In this document: positions 53,754 to 63,074 of the stretch, piece after piece | How the letters are laid out: each line of letters begins with the position of its first letter | Position numbering within the stretch: the first letter of the stretch is position 1 | Origin: Pseudorhizobium tarimense | GTDB taxonomy: Bacteria; Pseudomonadota; Alphaproteobacteria; Rhizobiales; Rhizobiaceae | Assembly (NCBI RefSeq): GCF_022968135.1 | Contig: NZ_JALJRA010000003.1 | Location: forward strand, 124,001-188,000 | Length of the DNA stretch: 64,000 nucleotides | Direction: 5' to 3' | The notes under the pieces: generated by a model | What the model was told of the DNA's origin: nothing | The model's input: the letters and a program-made list of their open reading frames with translations, nothing else | The model's database searches: none | Translations under genes and position numbers: made by a program

Positions 53754-54293
53754 TCAATCGATTGATCCGACGGCGATCGAATCGAGGTCGCGGTCAAGTG
53801 TCAGCCCAATGACTGGGATCATCTGATCCTCCACCTTGACGGAGATCGTGATGTTCATGGTGTTGGTGCCGCGCAGGCTGGCCACCATGGCGCCGTTCAG
53901 CTGGGCGCGGTTGATGCCGACCACCACCTTGTCGCCGTTGACGGCGCCGGAGATGATGTCGAGGCCCTTGCCATCTGCGCCGTCAAGAAACTGGCCTTTG
54001 TAGCCCTTGCCAGCTTCGGTAATCACGGCAGACATCGGTTGCTTGAAGACGCCGACGCGGCAGGTGCCGTCCAGCTTGATGCCGGTTTCGCCGTTTGGCG
54101 TCGGCTCGCCGGTCAGATTGCAGCTGAACTTCGTGCCCTTGTACTTCCCGGCGACGATTTCGCCCGGCCCCTTCCAGCTGCCGGCGACGGACTGGAAGAA
54201 TGCCTTGTCCCGGGGCGCCGCGGAGACCTCTGGAGCCATGGCGGACGTGGCGCCGAGTGCGACGGCAATCATGGGGAGAATGCGCAGATACAT
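53754..54293 (-). CDS. Exported protein of unknown function
   Basis: This 179-residue protein has a signal peptide (LRILPMIAVALGATSAMAPE, cleaved near VSAA). The mature part is beta-rich, with SVAGSWKGPGEIVAGKYKGT, CNLTGEPTPNGETG and GINRAQLNGAMVASLRGTNT, and has two cysteines (SCNLTG and GTCRVG). I do not recognise the family; it resembles small conserved rhizobial periplasmic proteins. It abuts folK tail to tail. A TTAACCAT element lies about 55 bases before its start on the same strand. Confidence 0.7.
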   Translation of the reverse strand: MYLRILPMIAVALGATSAMAPEVSAAPRDKAFFQSVAGSWKGPGEIVAGKYKGTKFSCNLTGEPTPNGETGIKLDGTCRVGVFKQPMSAVITEAGKGYKGQFLDGADGKGLDIISGAVNGDKVVVGINRAQLNGAMVASLRGTNTMNITISVKVEDQMIPVIGLTLDRDLDSIAVGSID

Positions 54294-54351
54294 GGGAGAT
54301 TCCTTGGCCGAGCCTGAGCCTTTTCAAGCGTCAAACCTACGGGAGGAATGG

Positions 54352-55479
54352 TTAACGACTGGTATCTTTGTCGCCCTTGGAATGCCCCATGACCGGATAA
54401 TCAGCTCTCTCGCGTTGACCGCTGACCGCGGCAATATCTGAGAGAAAGTCGCCGATGCCTGGACGCTTCAGGGCACGAAACGGGAGCGGGCGGCAGAGGT
54501 CCATGGCTGCAATCCCGATGCGTGCCGTCAGTAGCCCATTGATCACGCCTTCGCCGAGGCGCTTTGACAGTCTCGCCGCAAGTCCATGACCCAGCACCTG
54601 CTGCGCCAGACCGTCTCCGACGGCAATCGAGCCCGTCACCGCCAGGTGACCGACCACATCTCGCATTAGCCGCAGAAGCCCGAGCCTGCCCGGCCGGCCA
54701 CCGTAGAGCTCGGCCATCGCCCGAATCAGGCGGGACACCTCGAAGACGACATAGGCGAGATCGACCATGGCGCGGGGACTAACGGCAGTGACGATGGAGA
54801 CGCGCTTCGACGCGTTAAGGATCAGAGCGCGCGCCTGTCGGTCCAGCGGCGTGAGCAACTCGCGTTCTGCAAGATCGATCAGTTGAGGCCCATCGATGAT
54901 CTCGTCCTTCGTGGCGTCGAGCACCGCGCGACCCTTGGCGGTTTCCGGCCGGTGAGACAGGAGCTTTTTGAGGCTTGCGACGACGACACGCGCGCTTGCC
55001 GGAAGTGGTGCTTCGGCCGCGGATTCGGCCTCTGCCTTCAGGGTCTGCACCGCAGAAAGCCGCAGGATGCCGGCAACTTCACGGGCGACGACAATAGCCA
55101 CTGCAAATACCCCAATCGCAAGCGCCATCATGGCTGCATAGCCAAGCCAGTCGGCGCTGGTGAAGAGGTCGCGGACGACCCTGTCCGCCCACAGCCCGAA
55201 GGCAAGCGACAGGAAGGTGCCGAAGGCTGCGAAGGCGAGGTTGGCGAACGAGAAGCGGCGGCGCCGACGAGGCTCTGCAACGGGGCTCGCATCGGAAGAA
55301 AGCTCTGGTGGAGACAGGAATGGATCCTGCTCTTCCGGCGTCAGCCTGACGCCATCGTCAAAGCTGCGCGGCAGGCGGGGAGCGGCGACCGTAGCAGTTT
55401 CTCCCTCACGCTTACCTTCTACCTGATAAGCGTCGGGGCGTCGGATCGGGCGGGTGCTGTTGTCGTCGGATGCGGTCAT
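54352..55479 (-). CDS. YcjF/TIGR01620 family membrane protein (DUF697)
   Basis: This 375-residue protein has a disordered N-terminus (about 1-75), two membrane helices (FANLAFAAFGTFLSLAFGLW and GYAAMMALAIGVFAVAIVVA), then a cytoplasmic DUF697 region with ALILNASKRVSIVTAVSPRA and YGGRPGRLGLLRLMRDVVGH. It matches YcjF-type proteins, found with YcjX across proteobacteria and induced by stress. Its start overlaps the YcjX stop by four bases, so the pair is one unit. The function is not established. Confidence 0.88.
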   Translation of the reverse strand: MTASDDNSTRPIRRPDAYQVEGKREGETATVAAPRLPRSFDDGVRLTPEEQDPFLSPPELSSDASPVAEPRRRRRFSFANLAFAAFGTFLSLAFGLWADRVVRDLFTSADWLGYAAMMALAIGVFAVAIVVAREVAGILRLSAVQTLKAEAESAAEAPLPASARVVVASLKKLLSHRPETAKGRAVLDATKDEIIDGPQLIDLAERELLTPLDRQARALILNASKRVSIVTAVSPRAMVDLAYVVFEVSRLIRAMAELYGGRPGRLGLLRLMRDVVGHLAVTGSIAVGDGLAQQVLGHGLAARLSKRLGEGVINGLLTARIGIAAMDLCRPLPFRALKRPGIGDFLSDIAAVSGQRERADYPVMGHSKGDKDTSR

Positions 55480-56945
55480 GCGAGGCGATCTCCAAAAAGG
55501 AACTGCATGGCACGGTCGAGACGGATATGCGGGACCGAGAGCTTGATGCCGCTTCCTGTTTCCTCCAACGCCGGCGGGCGAAAGCGGACGAAGTTGATCT
55601 CAAGCAGTTCGGCTCCCGGCTCGCCAAGCTGGCGGAAGAAGAGCTCCGGATCCTGCGGCAGGTCGCCGGGAAAGACTGCGGTCTTACGGTTGCCGTCGAA
55701 GGTCTCTGCGCCGATTCGTTCGCCCGCCATCGGCGTGCCGACGATGACGGGGAGTGCCTCACCACCCTCGTTGACGGTTGCCTCGCGGGTGGAGCGCACG
55801 GAAGCGATCGCCATGACCTCGATACCGGCACCAGCCATGCCGATGCGGTGGATGACTCGGTCGACGAGGCGGGCGGTCAGTTTTTCCAGCCTGTCGTGGC
55901 TCTCGTGATGGAGATGATCGGCCTTGGTCGCAGCGACCAGCACCTTGTCTATACGGCGACCGAGCAAGGAGGAGAGGAGGCTGTTGGTGCCGGGCCGGAA
56001 GCAGGCAAGCACATCGGCAAGCGCCCGCTCGAGGTCCTGCACGGCTTCCTGGCCACGGTTGATCGCCTGCAAAGCGTCAATCAATACGATCTGGCGATCG
56101 AGGCGGGCGAAATGGTCGCGGAAGAAGGGTTTCACGACGATCGCCTTGTAGGCCTCGTAGCGCCGCTCCATCATCGCCCGCAGCGAACCTTTCGGCGCAC
56201 GGTGCTCCGGGATGTTCGGCAGCGGCGCGAAGGTCAGGGCGGGTGATCCTTCGAGATCCCCCGGCATCAGGAAGCGCCCCGGCGCCAGCGTCGAGAGCGA
56301 GCGCTCGTCCGACTTGCAAGCCTTGAGGTATGCAGCGAATGCCTCGGCAAGGCGGCGCGCCGTCATTTCGTCCGCCGGTGCATCCGGGTCGATGCTGGAA
56401 TATAGCCCCAGCCATTCCCTCGACAGTTCTGCTCTGATCCCTGTTCCAGCAAGGGCAACGGTCGCTTCGCTGAATGCGCGATAGTTCTGGCCGAGCAGCG
56501 GAAGGTCGAGGAGCCATTCGCCGGGGTAGTCTACGATATCGATCGACAGCCTGCCGGGTGAGAACATCCGGTTCCAGCCGCTGGCGCTCTGGTAGTCGAT
56601 CGTGATGCGGAGCTCGGAGATCGCGCGGGTGGAATCCGGCCAGACGCGATCCCGTACCAATGCCTGGATATGGTCCTCGTACTGGAAGCGCGGGATCGCG
56701 TCGTCAGGCTGCGGCTCGAGCTTGATCGAAGAAACGCGGCCGGAGCGGATCGGCTCCAGAAGCGGAAGCCGGCCGCCGTTCAGCAGGTTGTGCACGAGCG
56801 ACGAGATGAAGACCGTCTTGCCCGCGCGCGAAAGCCCCGTGACGCCCAAGCGCACTGTCGGATTGACCAGTCCTACGGCTCGGTCGGCAAGGTTGTCGAT
56901 GGCAATGCGGGCGTCGTCTGTGAAGCTGGTGAGGGAGGGCGGCAA
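55476..56945 (-). CDS. YcjX family P-loop ATPase/GTPase
   Basis: This 489-residue protein has a Walker A motif, GLSRAGKTVFISSLV (near residue 38), IVDYPGEWLLDLPLLG as a switch/Walker B-like segment and DHFARLDRQIVLIDALQAIN. These fit the YcjX (DUF463) P-loop family, which includes stress-inducible proteins with GTPase-like fold. It is coupled to the DUF697 protein by a four-base overlap. It likely works at the inner membrane with that partner. The exact role is unknown. Confidence 0.9.
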   Translation of the reverse strand: MPPSLTSFTDDARIAIDNLADRAVGLVNPTVRLGVTGLSRAGKTVFISSLVHNLLNGGRLPLLEPIRSGRVSSIKLEPQPDDAIPRFQYEDHIQALVRDRVWPDSTRAISELRITIDYQSASGWNRMFSPGRLSIDIVDYPGEWLLDLPLLGQNYRAFSEATVALAGTGIRAELSREWLGLYSSIDPDAPADEMTARRLAEAFAAYLKACKSDERSLSTLAPGRFLMPGDLEGSPALTFAPLPNIPEHRAPKGSLRAMMERRYEAYKAIVVKPFFRDHFARLDRQIVLIDALQAINRGQEAVQDLERALADVLACFRPGTNSLLSSLLGRRIDKVLVAATKADHLHHESHDRLEKLTARLVDRVIHRIGMAGAGIEVMAIASVRSTREATVNEGGEALPVIVGTPMAGERIGAETFDGNRKTAVFPGDLPQDPELFFRQLGEPGAELLEINFVRFRPPALEETGSGIKLSVPHIRLDRAMQFLFGDRLA

Positions 56946-57033
56946 GGCAGGATCCTTCTTTTGCCACCAATATAGGAAAGCCCTTCGGCGGTGGAAAGAA
57001 TGACGCTGGAAGAGGTGGTTTGCAGCCTGCGCG

Positions 57034-57531
57034 TCAGACCGTCAGAAAGTCCGTCAGGCGCCAAAACTGAGCGTCTGAAACGCTCGGCTGATCCAGAACG
57101 GCGAGGCCGGCCGTCGGATATCCTATGGGAATGACGCCTGCGCTTTCGTCCGTACCGATCAGCCGCTCGAGAACTTCTTCGATCGTCGGGTTGTGGCCGA
57201 CAATCATGAGGGAGCTGATGGCGGTATTTGCGCGAAGAAGCTCGAGATATGTATCGACCGGGGCATTGTAGAGCTCGTCGACGAAGACCAGTTCGAGTTC
57301 CTCATCCATCGCACGCCGAACCGCCTCGGCTGTCTGGCGGCAGCGGACGGCCGTCGAGCTGATCACGCGGTCCGGGCGATACCCGTGATCTGCGGCCTTT
57401 TCTGCAATGATCTCTGCTTCCGCGAACCCCTCGCCATCCAGCGGCCGCTCGAAATCGCGCTCGCCGGCTTGCGCCCAGGCTGATCTGGCGTGACGCAGCA
57501 GATAGATGCGGGAGGGGGGGCTCGGGGTCAT
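57034..57531 (-). CDS. SixA-type histidine phosphatase
   Basis: This 165-residue protein of the phosphoglycerate-mutase fold has YLLRHARSAWAQ, the catalytic RHA motif, near residue 10, SSTAVRCRQTAEAV with the second Arg, and MIVGHNPTIEEVLERL with the second His. SixA in E. coli removes phosphate from phosphohistidine on relay or PTS proteins. The real target here is unknown. It is downstream of the YcjX gene on the same strand by 88 bases in the opposite order of transcription, so it is the upstream gene. Confidence 0.88.
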   Translation of the reverse strand: MTPSPPSRIYLLRHARSAWAQAGERDFERPLDGEGFAEAEIIAEKAADHGYRPDRVISSTAVRCRQTAEAVRRAMDEELELVFVDELYNAPVDTYLELLRANTAISSLMIVGHNPTIEEVLERLIGTDESAGVIPIGYPTAGLAVLDQPSVSDAQFWRLTDFLTV

Positions 57532-57803
57532 CGCTCTGCTGCCAAGGTTGATCGAGCGGATGGGTAGCGCTTCCTCCGCAGACCCGTCAACAGCAACGAT
57601 GGTCTTGGGAGGATGAGGGATTGAAGATTACCCACATCGCCCGGTACCGACTGCGACTGGACTAGAATAGAGCCAAATTTATAACCATTTAGCCTAATAA
57701 TATGACAGTTTTAAAATTGTTTTCTCCCGTTCCTTGAGGCTTGAACGCGCATAGGCGATTGCGATATAGAGCCGGCCTTGAGATGTTCTTCGGGAGAATC
57801 GCG

Positions 57804-58223
57804 TTGAGTGAGAAGATCGATCTTAGCAGTTATGTGCTCTCGGAAGACGATGAGTTCATGAATGCGAACCAGAAGGCGTATTTCCGGGCGAAGCTGGTTG
57901 CCTGGAAGAACGACATCCTGAGAGAAGCACGCGAGACCCTTGATCATCTCGCGGAAGAAAGCGCCAACCACCCCGACCTGGCCGATAGGGCCTCTTCAGA
58001 GACCGATCGAGCGATCGAGCTTCGCGCCCGCGACCGCCAGCGCAAGCTGATCTCCAAGATCGATGCTGCGCTGCAGCGGATCGAGGACGGGACCTACGGC
58101 TATTGCGAGGAAACGGGAGAGCCTATCGGGCTGAAGCGTCTGGATGCCCGGCCGATTGCCACGCTGTCGATCGAAGCGCAGGAGCGTCACGAGCGGCGCG
58201 AAAAGGTGTACCGCGACGAATAG
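57804..58223 (+). CDS. dksA: DksA family RNA polymerase-binding regulator
   Basis: This 139-residue protein has a coiled-coil N-terminal half (FRAKLVAWKNDILREARETL) with the tip region (DLADRASSETDRAIEL), and a zinc-finger-like C-terminal region, DGTYGYCEETGEPIGLKRLDARP. DksA works with ppGpp in the secondary channel of RNA polymerase. I chose TTG at 57804 because GGGAGA lies seven bases upstream and the product then begins like rhizobial DksA. Only one cysteine is present in the whole protein, instead of the four of E. coli DksA. A good terminator follows. Confidence 0.9.
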   Translation: MSEKIDLSSYVLSEDDEFMNANQKAYFRAKLVAWKNDILREARETLDHLAEESANHPDLADRASSETDRAIELRARDRQRKLISKIDAALQRIEDGTYGYCEETGEPIGLKRLDARPIATLSIEAQERHERREKVYRDE

Positions 58224-58251
58224 GCGTCGAGATCTTAGGGCTTCATTTTGA

Positions 58252-58277
58252 GGCGCGGGGTTGTCCGCGCCTTTTTT
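58252..58277 (+). terminator. dksA terminator
   Basis: GGCGCGG (58252-58258) pairs with CCGCGCC (58265-58271), and six T follow. It lies 29 bases after the dksA stop. Confidence 0.88.
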
Positions 58278-58309
58278 ATTGCTGGAATGTAGGATCCTCG
58301 ACGGTTCGA

Positions 58310-59293
58310 TTACCTGTCGCGCGTAACCGACATCTCGCCAAAGATCCGCGCCATTTCGTCCTGGAGCGATGGCTCGGGCGTGGCGCCGGTGACGCGCGGC
58401 TTCTGGGCGTCCTCGTCGAGCTGCCTGGGTGCTTCCCGGGAGACGGGCGTGTCGGCCGTCTGCCGTGTCGCCAGGTTGTTCGCCATTTCCTCCTCCAGGA
58501 TGCGTTCGAAGTCGCTGCCGAGGGGTTTTGGCGCGGTCTCTGCCGAGGCCGGAGGCTGGGCCGAAGCCGGATTTGGGCGTACCGGCTCCGACGGCCCTTG
58601 GAAGACTCTGTTGCGAGCCGCATCCAGGATATCAGCCGCTTCGTTCAACACGGGCTCACGGCGGACTAGTGCCGGCTCCACAGCTGCTGCAGGCGTCGTG
58701 GGCGAGGCCGCAGGCGATGCCAGAGCCGGGGCGATGAAAGGCGCGACGGTTGGGGGCGGCGTTACCGGCCGAGGCGCAGCGTCGGCAGCCTTCTGCGGGC
58801 GGCTCCGGATTTCCGGCGCAATGGTCTGAGCCGGAGACGTTTCACCCACTTCGGCTGGTGCCTGAGGAGGCCTGCGCCGCGTCTCACTTGATGCCACAGG
58901 CGGTCGGGCGGCGCGTGCGGGAGCTCCGGGATCGCGAACTGCATCCTGTGCCTTTGCGTTTTGCACAGTTGCTTCGCGAGGCGCGGCCGCTTCATGCGTG
59001 GCTGCGCCCGATATACCACTTTCAATGACGATATCGGTCGGGCCACCGATCATGATCAGGTGTTCCACCTCATCGCGGCGAACGAGGACGAGGCGGCGGC
59101 GTGCATCGACTGCGGCGGCATCCAGCACCTGCAGGCGTGGCTGGCGATTGCGGCCGCCGCGGATGAAGGGGGACGGCCCCCGCCGCCCGCGCAACAGCCA
59201 CAGGACTCCGACGAGGCAAAGGAAGCCGATGCCGACGCCGACGATGGCGACGATCAGCCGGCCGCCATAGGCGCTCATGAAGTCTTCCATCAT
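58310..59293 (-). CDS. FliO-like membrane protein
   Basis: This 327-residue protein has one N-terminal membrane helix (RLIVAIVGVGIGFLCLVGVL), then LQVLDAAAVDARRRLVLVRR and HLIMIGGPTDIVIES, a short domain resembling the FliO family of flagellar export components. The rest (about 110-320) is a long Pro/Ala-rich disordered tail. No flagellar gene is adjacent, so an export role is not certain. Three possible start codons lie at 59293, 59290 and 59278; the last has GGAAG five bases upstream. It is divergent from cckA. Confidence 0.7.
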   Translation of the reverse strand: MMEDFMSAYGGRLIVAIVGVGIGFLCLVGVLWLLRGRRGPSPFIRGGRNRQPRLQVLDAAAVDARRRLVLVRRDEVEHLIMIGGPTDIVIESGISGAATHEAAAPREATVQNAKAQDAVRDPGAPARAARPPVASSETRRRPPQAPAEVGETSPAQTIAPEIRSRPQKAADAAPRPVTPPPTVAPFIAPALASPAASPTTPAAAVEPALVRREPVLNEAADILDAARNRVFQGPSEPVRPNPASAQPPASAETAPKPLGSDFERILEEEMANNLATRQTADTPVSREAPRQLDEDAQKPRVTGATPEPSLQDEMARIFGEMSVTRDR

Positions 59294-59513
59294 CGTCGTT
59301 ACTCCCGGCTCGAAGGTGGATATAGAAGTGCTTCTTTTTTCTGCCGAGGCAAGATGCGCACAAGGCGACCGGCAGGAACCGGGCCACTATCCCGGCTTTT
59401 CTGCGGCCCGCCGCTTTTTGCATCATCGGCAACTTGCTAAGAAAGAATCGCGGCAGCATGCCGACGGCTACATGAGTTGCGCGGTCTTCGGGCGGCCGAA
59501 CAGTGAGGACTTG

Positions 59514-62111
59514 ATGACGAAGTTGCAGCAAGGCGGCAACTATGAGGCGCCGCTGGTGGACCGAGGCGCGCGCGGCGGGACCGTCATCCGCATCCTTTTG
59601 CTGGCGCTGGTTCTGATCGGCGTGGCCGTCGCCTTCGTGTTCTTCCAGCAGGCGCTGGACAATGAGCTGGTGCTGGGACTGCTCGGCGTGCTGGCCATGG
59701 TCGGCATCTTCTTTCTGGTGTCTTCGGCGATCGGTTTTGTCGAGGTGATGCCGCAGTCGCGCTCCGATGAACTGGCCCGGAGCTTCCTGGCGAGCCACCC
59801 GGACGGCATTCTGGTCACCGACAGCCGCGGTCGAATCGTCTACGCCAATGCGGCCTACGGGCGCCTGACCGGTGCCAGCAATGCAAGCAATGTACAGCCG
59901 CTCGAACCGCTTCTGTCGCGCAATCGCGAGTCGAGCGAGGCGCTCTACCGCCTGACCAACGGTTTGCGGGAGGGACGCGAGAGCCACGAGGAATTCCGCC
60001 TGCCGCAGCCGCTGGGTCGCAGCAGCAACGGCTCCGGCGCTCATTGGTATCGGTTGAAGGCACGCCATATGCGCCCGGGCGGGCAGGGTGGCAGCCAGCT
60101 CGATATCTGGCAGTTGACCGACATCACCTCCGAGCGCGATGACCAGGAACGCTTTTTCCGCGAGCTGCAGAACGCCATCGACTATCTCGACCATGCACCA
60201 GCGGGTTTCTTCTCGGCCGGCCGCAAAGGCGAGATCTTCTACATCAATGCGACGCTCGCCGAATGGCTGGGCATCGACCTGACGAAGTTCGTGCCGCGAT
60301 CGATGTCGATCAGCGACCTCGTGGCCGGCGAGGGCATGGCCCTGATCCAGTCGGTTCAGGCAGCACCCGGGCTGCAGCGGACGGAGACGCTGGATCTCGA
60401 TTTGCGCCGCACCAACGGGCAGAGCGTTCCGGCGCGTCTGGTCCATTCCGTGACGTCGATGCGCGACGGGGCGCCTGGTGAGAGCCGCACCATCGTCTTG
60501 AACCGTCCGAAGGGTGCGGACGGCGATCAGTCCGCTTCGGCCATGCGCTTCACCCGCTTCTTCAACAATACGCCGATGGCGATCGCTTCCGTCGACGGTG
60601 ACGGCAAGATCCTGCGCATCAACGCGCCGTTCCTGCGGTTGTTTGCCGGGGTGGTGTCCCGCGATCAGGTGGACGCTGGCGCCCATCTTGAGGCCATCGT
60701 CAACGAAAGCGCCCGTCCGCAGCTGATGCAGGCGCTTGCCGCCGCCAAGGACAGGCAGGGCGACATCGCTCCGATCGACTGCCGCCATCCGGGCGATGAG
60801 AGCCGCTACGTGCGCTTCTACGTCAACGCCGTGATCGACGAGAGCGACGAGGCTCCAGAAGAGGTGGCGATAGTCTACGCGGTTGAGACGACCGAGCAGA
60901 AGGCGCTCGAGACGCAGATGGCGCAGACGCAGAAGATGAATGCCGTCGGGACGCTGGCGGGCGGTATTGCCCACGACTTCAACAACGTGTTGACCGCTAT
61001 CCTTCTGTCCTCAGACCATCTGCTGCTGCAGGCGCGTCCGTCGGATGCGAGCTTCGCCGATCTGATGGAGATCAAGCGGAACGCCAACCGCGCCGCCGTG
61101 CTGGTCCGCCAGCTGCTGGCGTTTTCGCGCAAGCAGACGATGCGGCCGGTCGTCCTCAACCTGACCGATGTCGTGGGCGATCTGCGCATGCTGGTCGACC
61201 GGCTGATTTCCGGCACCAATGTGAAGCTGGAGGTCGATTACGGTCGCGATCTGTGGACTGTACGCACCGACCTTTCTCAGTTCGAGCAGGTGCTGATCAA
61301 CCTCTGCGTCAACGCTCGCGACGCGATGTCCGAAGGCGGAACGCTACTGATCAAGACGCGCAACGTCGCGGCCGACGAGACCTCCAGCTTCCCGCAGGCC
61401 GATCTTCCGGCGGAGGATTTCGTCATGGTCGAGGTCTCCGACAGCGGCACGGGCATTCCGCCGGAAATCATGGACAAGATCTTCGAGCCTTTCTTCACCA
61501 CCAAGGAAGTGGGCAAGGGGACCGGCCTTGGCCTCTCGATGGTCTATGGCATCGTCAAGCAATCGGGCGGCTATATTCATCCCGAATCAGAAGTCGGCCG
61601 CGGCACCACGTTCCGCATCTTCCTTCCGCGCCACGTTCCCGAAGCACCAGTGCTGCAGGAAATGCAACCGACGCCGGATGCCGTTCCACCGGCCGAAGTG
61701 GCCCAGACGGCGAAGTCGGAAGAACCAGTGGATCTGACCGGCAATTCCGCCGTCGTCCTGCTGGTGGAGGACGAGGAAGCTGTCCGCCGGGGTGGCAAGC
61801 GTATGCTCGAAACCCGCGGCTATACCGTCCACGAGGCGGGCTCCGGCGTCGAGGCGCTCGACATCATGGAAGAGCTCGAGGGCAAGGTCGACATCGTCGT
61901 CTCCGACGTCGTGATGCCGGAGATGGACGGACCGACGCTTCTCGGTGAATTGCGCAAGAACTACCCGGACCTGAAGTTCATCTTCGTCTCCGGCTACGCG
62001 GAAGACGCGTTCGCGCGCAATCTGCCGGCCGATGCCAAGTTCGGCTTCCTGCCGAAGCCCTTCTCGCTGAAGCAGTTGGCAGTCGCCGTGCGGGAGATGT
62101 TGGACAACTAG
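59514..62111 (+). CDS. cckA: Cell-cycle hybrid histidine kinase CckA
   Basis: This is an 865-residue hybrid kinase: two membrane helices (about 25-70), PAS domains ([20 protein letters not shown] and a second near 350), and a HisKA domain with the phospho-acceptor in [13 protein letters not shown] (His 487). A HATPase with [12 protein letters not shown] and [20 protein letters not shown] follows, then a receiver domain with [12 protein letters not shown] (Asp 798). The order is that of CckA, which passes phosphate via ChpT to CtrA to set the cell cycle. The ATG at 59514 has GAGG five bases before it. It is divergent from the FliO-like gene. Confidence 0.93.
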   Translation: MTKLQQGGNYEAPLVDRGARGGTVIRILLLALVLIGVAVAFVFFQQALDNELVLGLLGVLAMVGIFFLVSSAIGFVEVMPQSRSDELARSFLASHPDGILVTDSRGRIVYANAAYGRLTGASNASNVQPLEPLLSRNRESSEALYRLTNGLREGRESHEEFRLPQPLGRSSNGSGAHWYRLKARHMRPGGQGGSQLDIWQLTDITSERDDQERFFRELQNAIDYLDHAPAGFFSAGRKGEIFYINATLAEWLGIDLTKFVPRSMSISDLVAGEGMALIQSVQAAPGLQRTETLDLDLRRTNGQSVPARLVHSVTSMRDGAPGESRTIVLNRPKGADGDQSASAMRFTRFFNNTPMAIASVDGDGKILRINAPFLRLFAGVVSRDQVDAGAHLEAIVNESARPQLMQALAAAKDRQGDIAPIDCRHPGDESRYVRFYVNAVIDESDEAPEEVAIVYAVETTEQKALETQMAQTQKMNAVGTLAGGIAHDFNNVLTAILLSSDHLLLQARPSDASFADLMEIKRNANRAAVLVRQLLAFSRKQTMRPVVLNLTDVVGDLRMLVDRLISGTNVKLEVDYGRDLWTVRTDLSQFEQVLINLCVNARDAMSEGGTLLIKTRNVAADETSSFPQADLPAEDFVMVEVSDSGTGIPPEIMDKIFEPFFTTKEVGKGTGLGLSMVYGIVKQSGGYIHPESEVGRGTTFRIFLPRHVPEAPVLQEMQPTPDAVPPAEVAQTAKSEEPVDLTGNSAVVLLVEDEEAVRRGGKRMLETRGYTVHEAGSGVEALDIMEELEGKVDIVVSDVVMPEMDGPTLLGELRKNYPDLKFIFVSGYAEDAFARNLPADAKFGFLPKPFSLKQLAVAVREMLDN

Positions 62112-62144
62112 GACGACGCTGTTCCCGGCGCCGTTTGTCAACCT

Positions 62145-63035
62145 TCAGCCGCGGCGGGCGACGAGGATGCCGGCCAGCACGATTGCGCCGCCGAGCGCCT
62201 GCAGCGGACCGACCGCCTCCGCCAGGATGATCCATGCGAGGATCGCCGCCACCACCGGCTGCAAAAGGAGCGTGAGCGACGAAAAGGCGGCGGGGAGGAA
62301 GGCGAGCGCGTAGGTGATCGCCGCCTGCCCGCCCGCATGGCTGATGAAGGCGAGGCCGAAGAGTACCGCCCAACCATAGAGCGTCGGCGGCAGGATGTTG
62401 CCTTCGAAGTAGAGCGCAAACGGAAGGATGGCGAGCGCCGCCGAGGCGGAGCTCCAGATCATGATCCGCACGGTATCGAACCGGCTGCGCAGCCGCCCGA
62501 TGGCGAGGATGTAGCAGGCGTAGAAGACGGCTGCGAGCACCGCCACCGAATCGCCTGCCAGATGGCCGTCCGCCAGTGCGGCAGGCCCGCCCTTCAGCGT
62601 CACGACACCAATGACTGCGAGCGCGAGGCCGAGGAGAAAGATGCGCGTCACGACCGTCCGGAACAGCAGAAACCCGATCAGAGTGACAAAGACAGGTGCC
62701 AGATTGGCGAGCAGCGTCGCATTGGCAACCGAGGTCATGTGCAGCGAGAGATGCCAGGCGACCAGATCGATGGCGAGGGCGAGCCCGGGAAGAATGAGAA
62801 GCAGGCAATCCTGGAGAGTGAGGCGTTGCCTTTCCACCGGCGCAGGCTTGAGAAGCGCCCACAAGGAAAGAGGAATGAGCGCAAGCGCCAGCCGCCAGAA
62901 GCCGGTGGAGACGGGGCCGATCTCGGACAGACGAACGAAGATCGGGGAGGCGCCGATAGCAGTGCCCCCGGCAATGAGCGCCACAAGCGCCGACCTTTGC
63001 TCCGGCACCCGGACAGTGTTGGACAGTGCAGTCAA
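62145..63035 (-). CDS. EamA/DMT family transporter
   Basis: This 296-residue protein has about ten membrane helices in two EamA repeats. Markers are ALIAGGTAIGASPIFVRLSE, WRLALALIPLSLWALL, NLAPVFVTLIGFLLFR and ALAFLPAAFSSLTLLLQPVV with AWIILAEAVGPLQALGG. It probably exports or imports small metabolites. It follows psuG on the same strand by 39 bases, so it might move nucleosides or pseudouridine, but this is inference from context. The stop is 33 bases from the convergent cckA stop. Confidence 0.88.
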   Translation of the reverse strand: MTALSNTVRVPEQRSALVALIAGGTAIGASPIFVRLSEIGPVSTGFWRLALALIPLSLWALLKPAPVERQRLTLQDCLLLILPGLALAIDLVAWHLSLHMTSVANATLLANLAPVFVTLIGFLLFRTVVTRIFLLGLALAVIGVVTLKGGPAALADGHLAGDSVAVLAAVFYACYILAIGRLRSRFDTVRIMIWSSASAALAILPFALYFEGNILPPTLYGWAVLFGLAFISHAGGQAAITYALAFLPAAFSSLTLLLQPVVAAILAWIILAEAVGPLQALGGAIVLAGILVARRG

Positions 63036-63074
63036 GGTGAGGTCTCCGGAGACAGGGAAGGGTGGTGACCGTGG

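Noticed and set aside
59070..60974. A 634-residue minus-strand frame opposite cckA
   Set aside because: CckA has clear PAS, kinase and receiver motifs in the other strand; the antisense frame has none.
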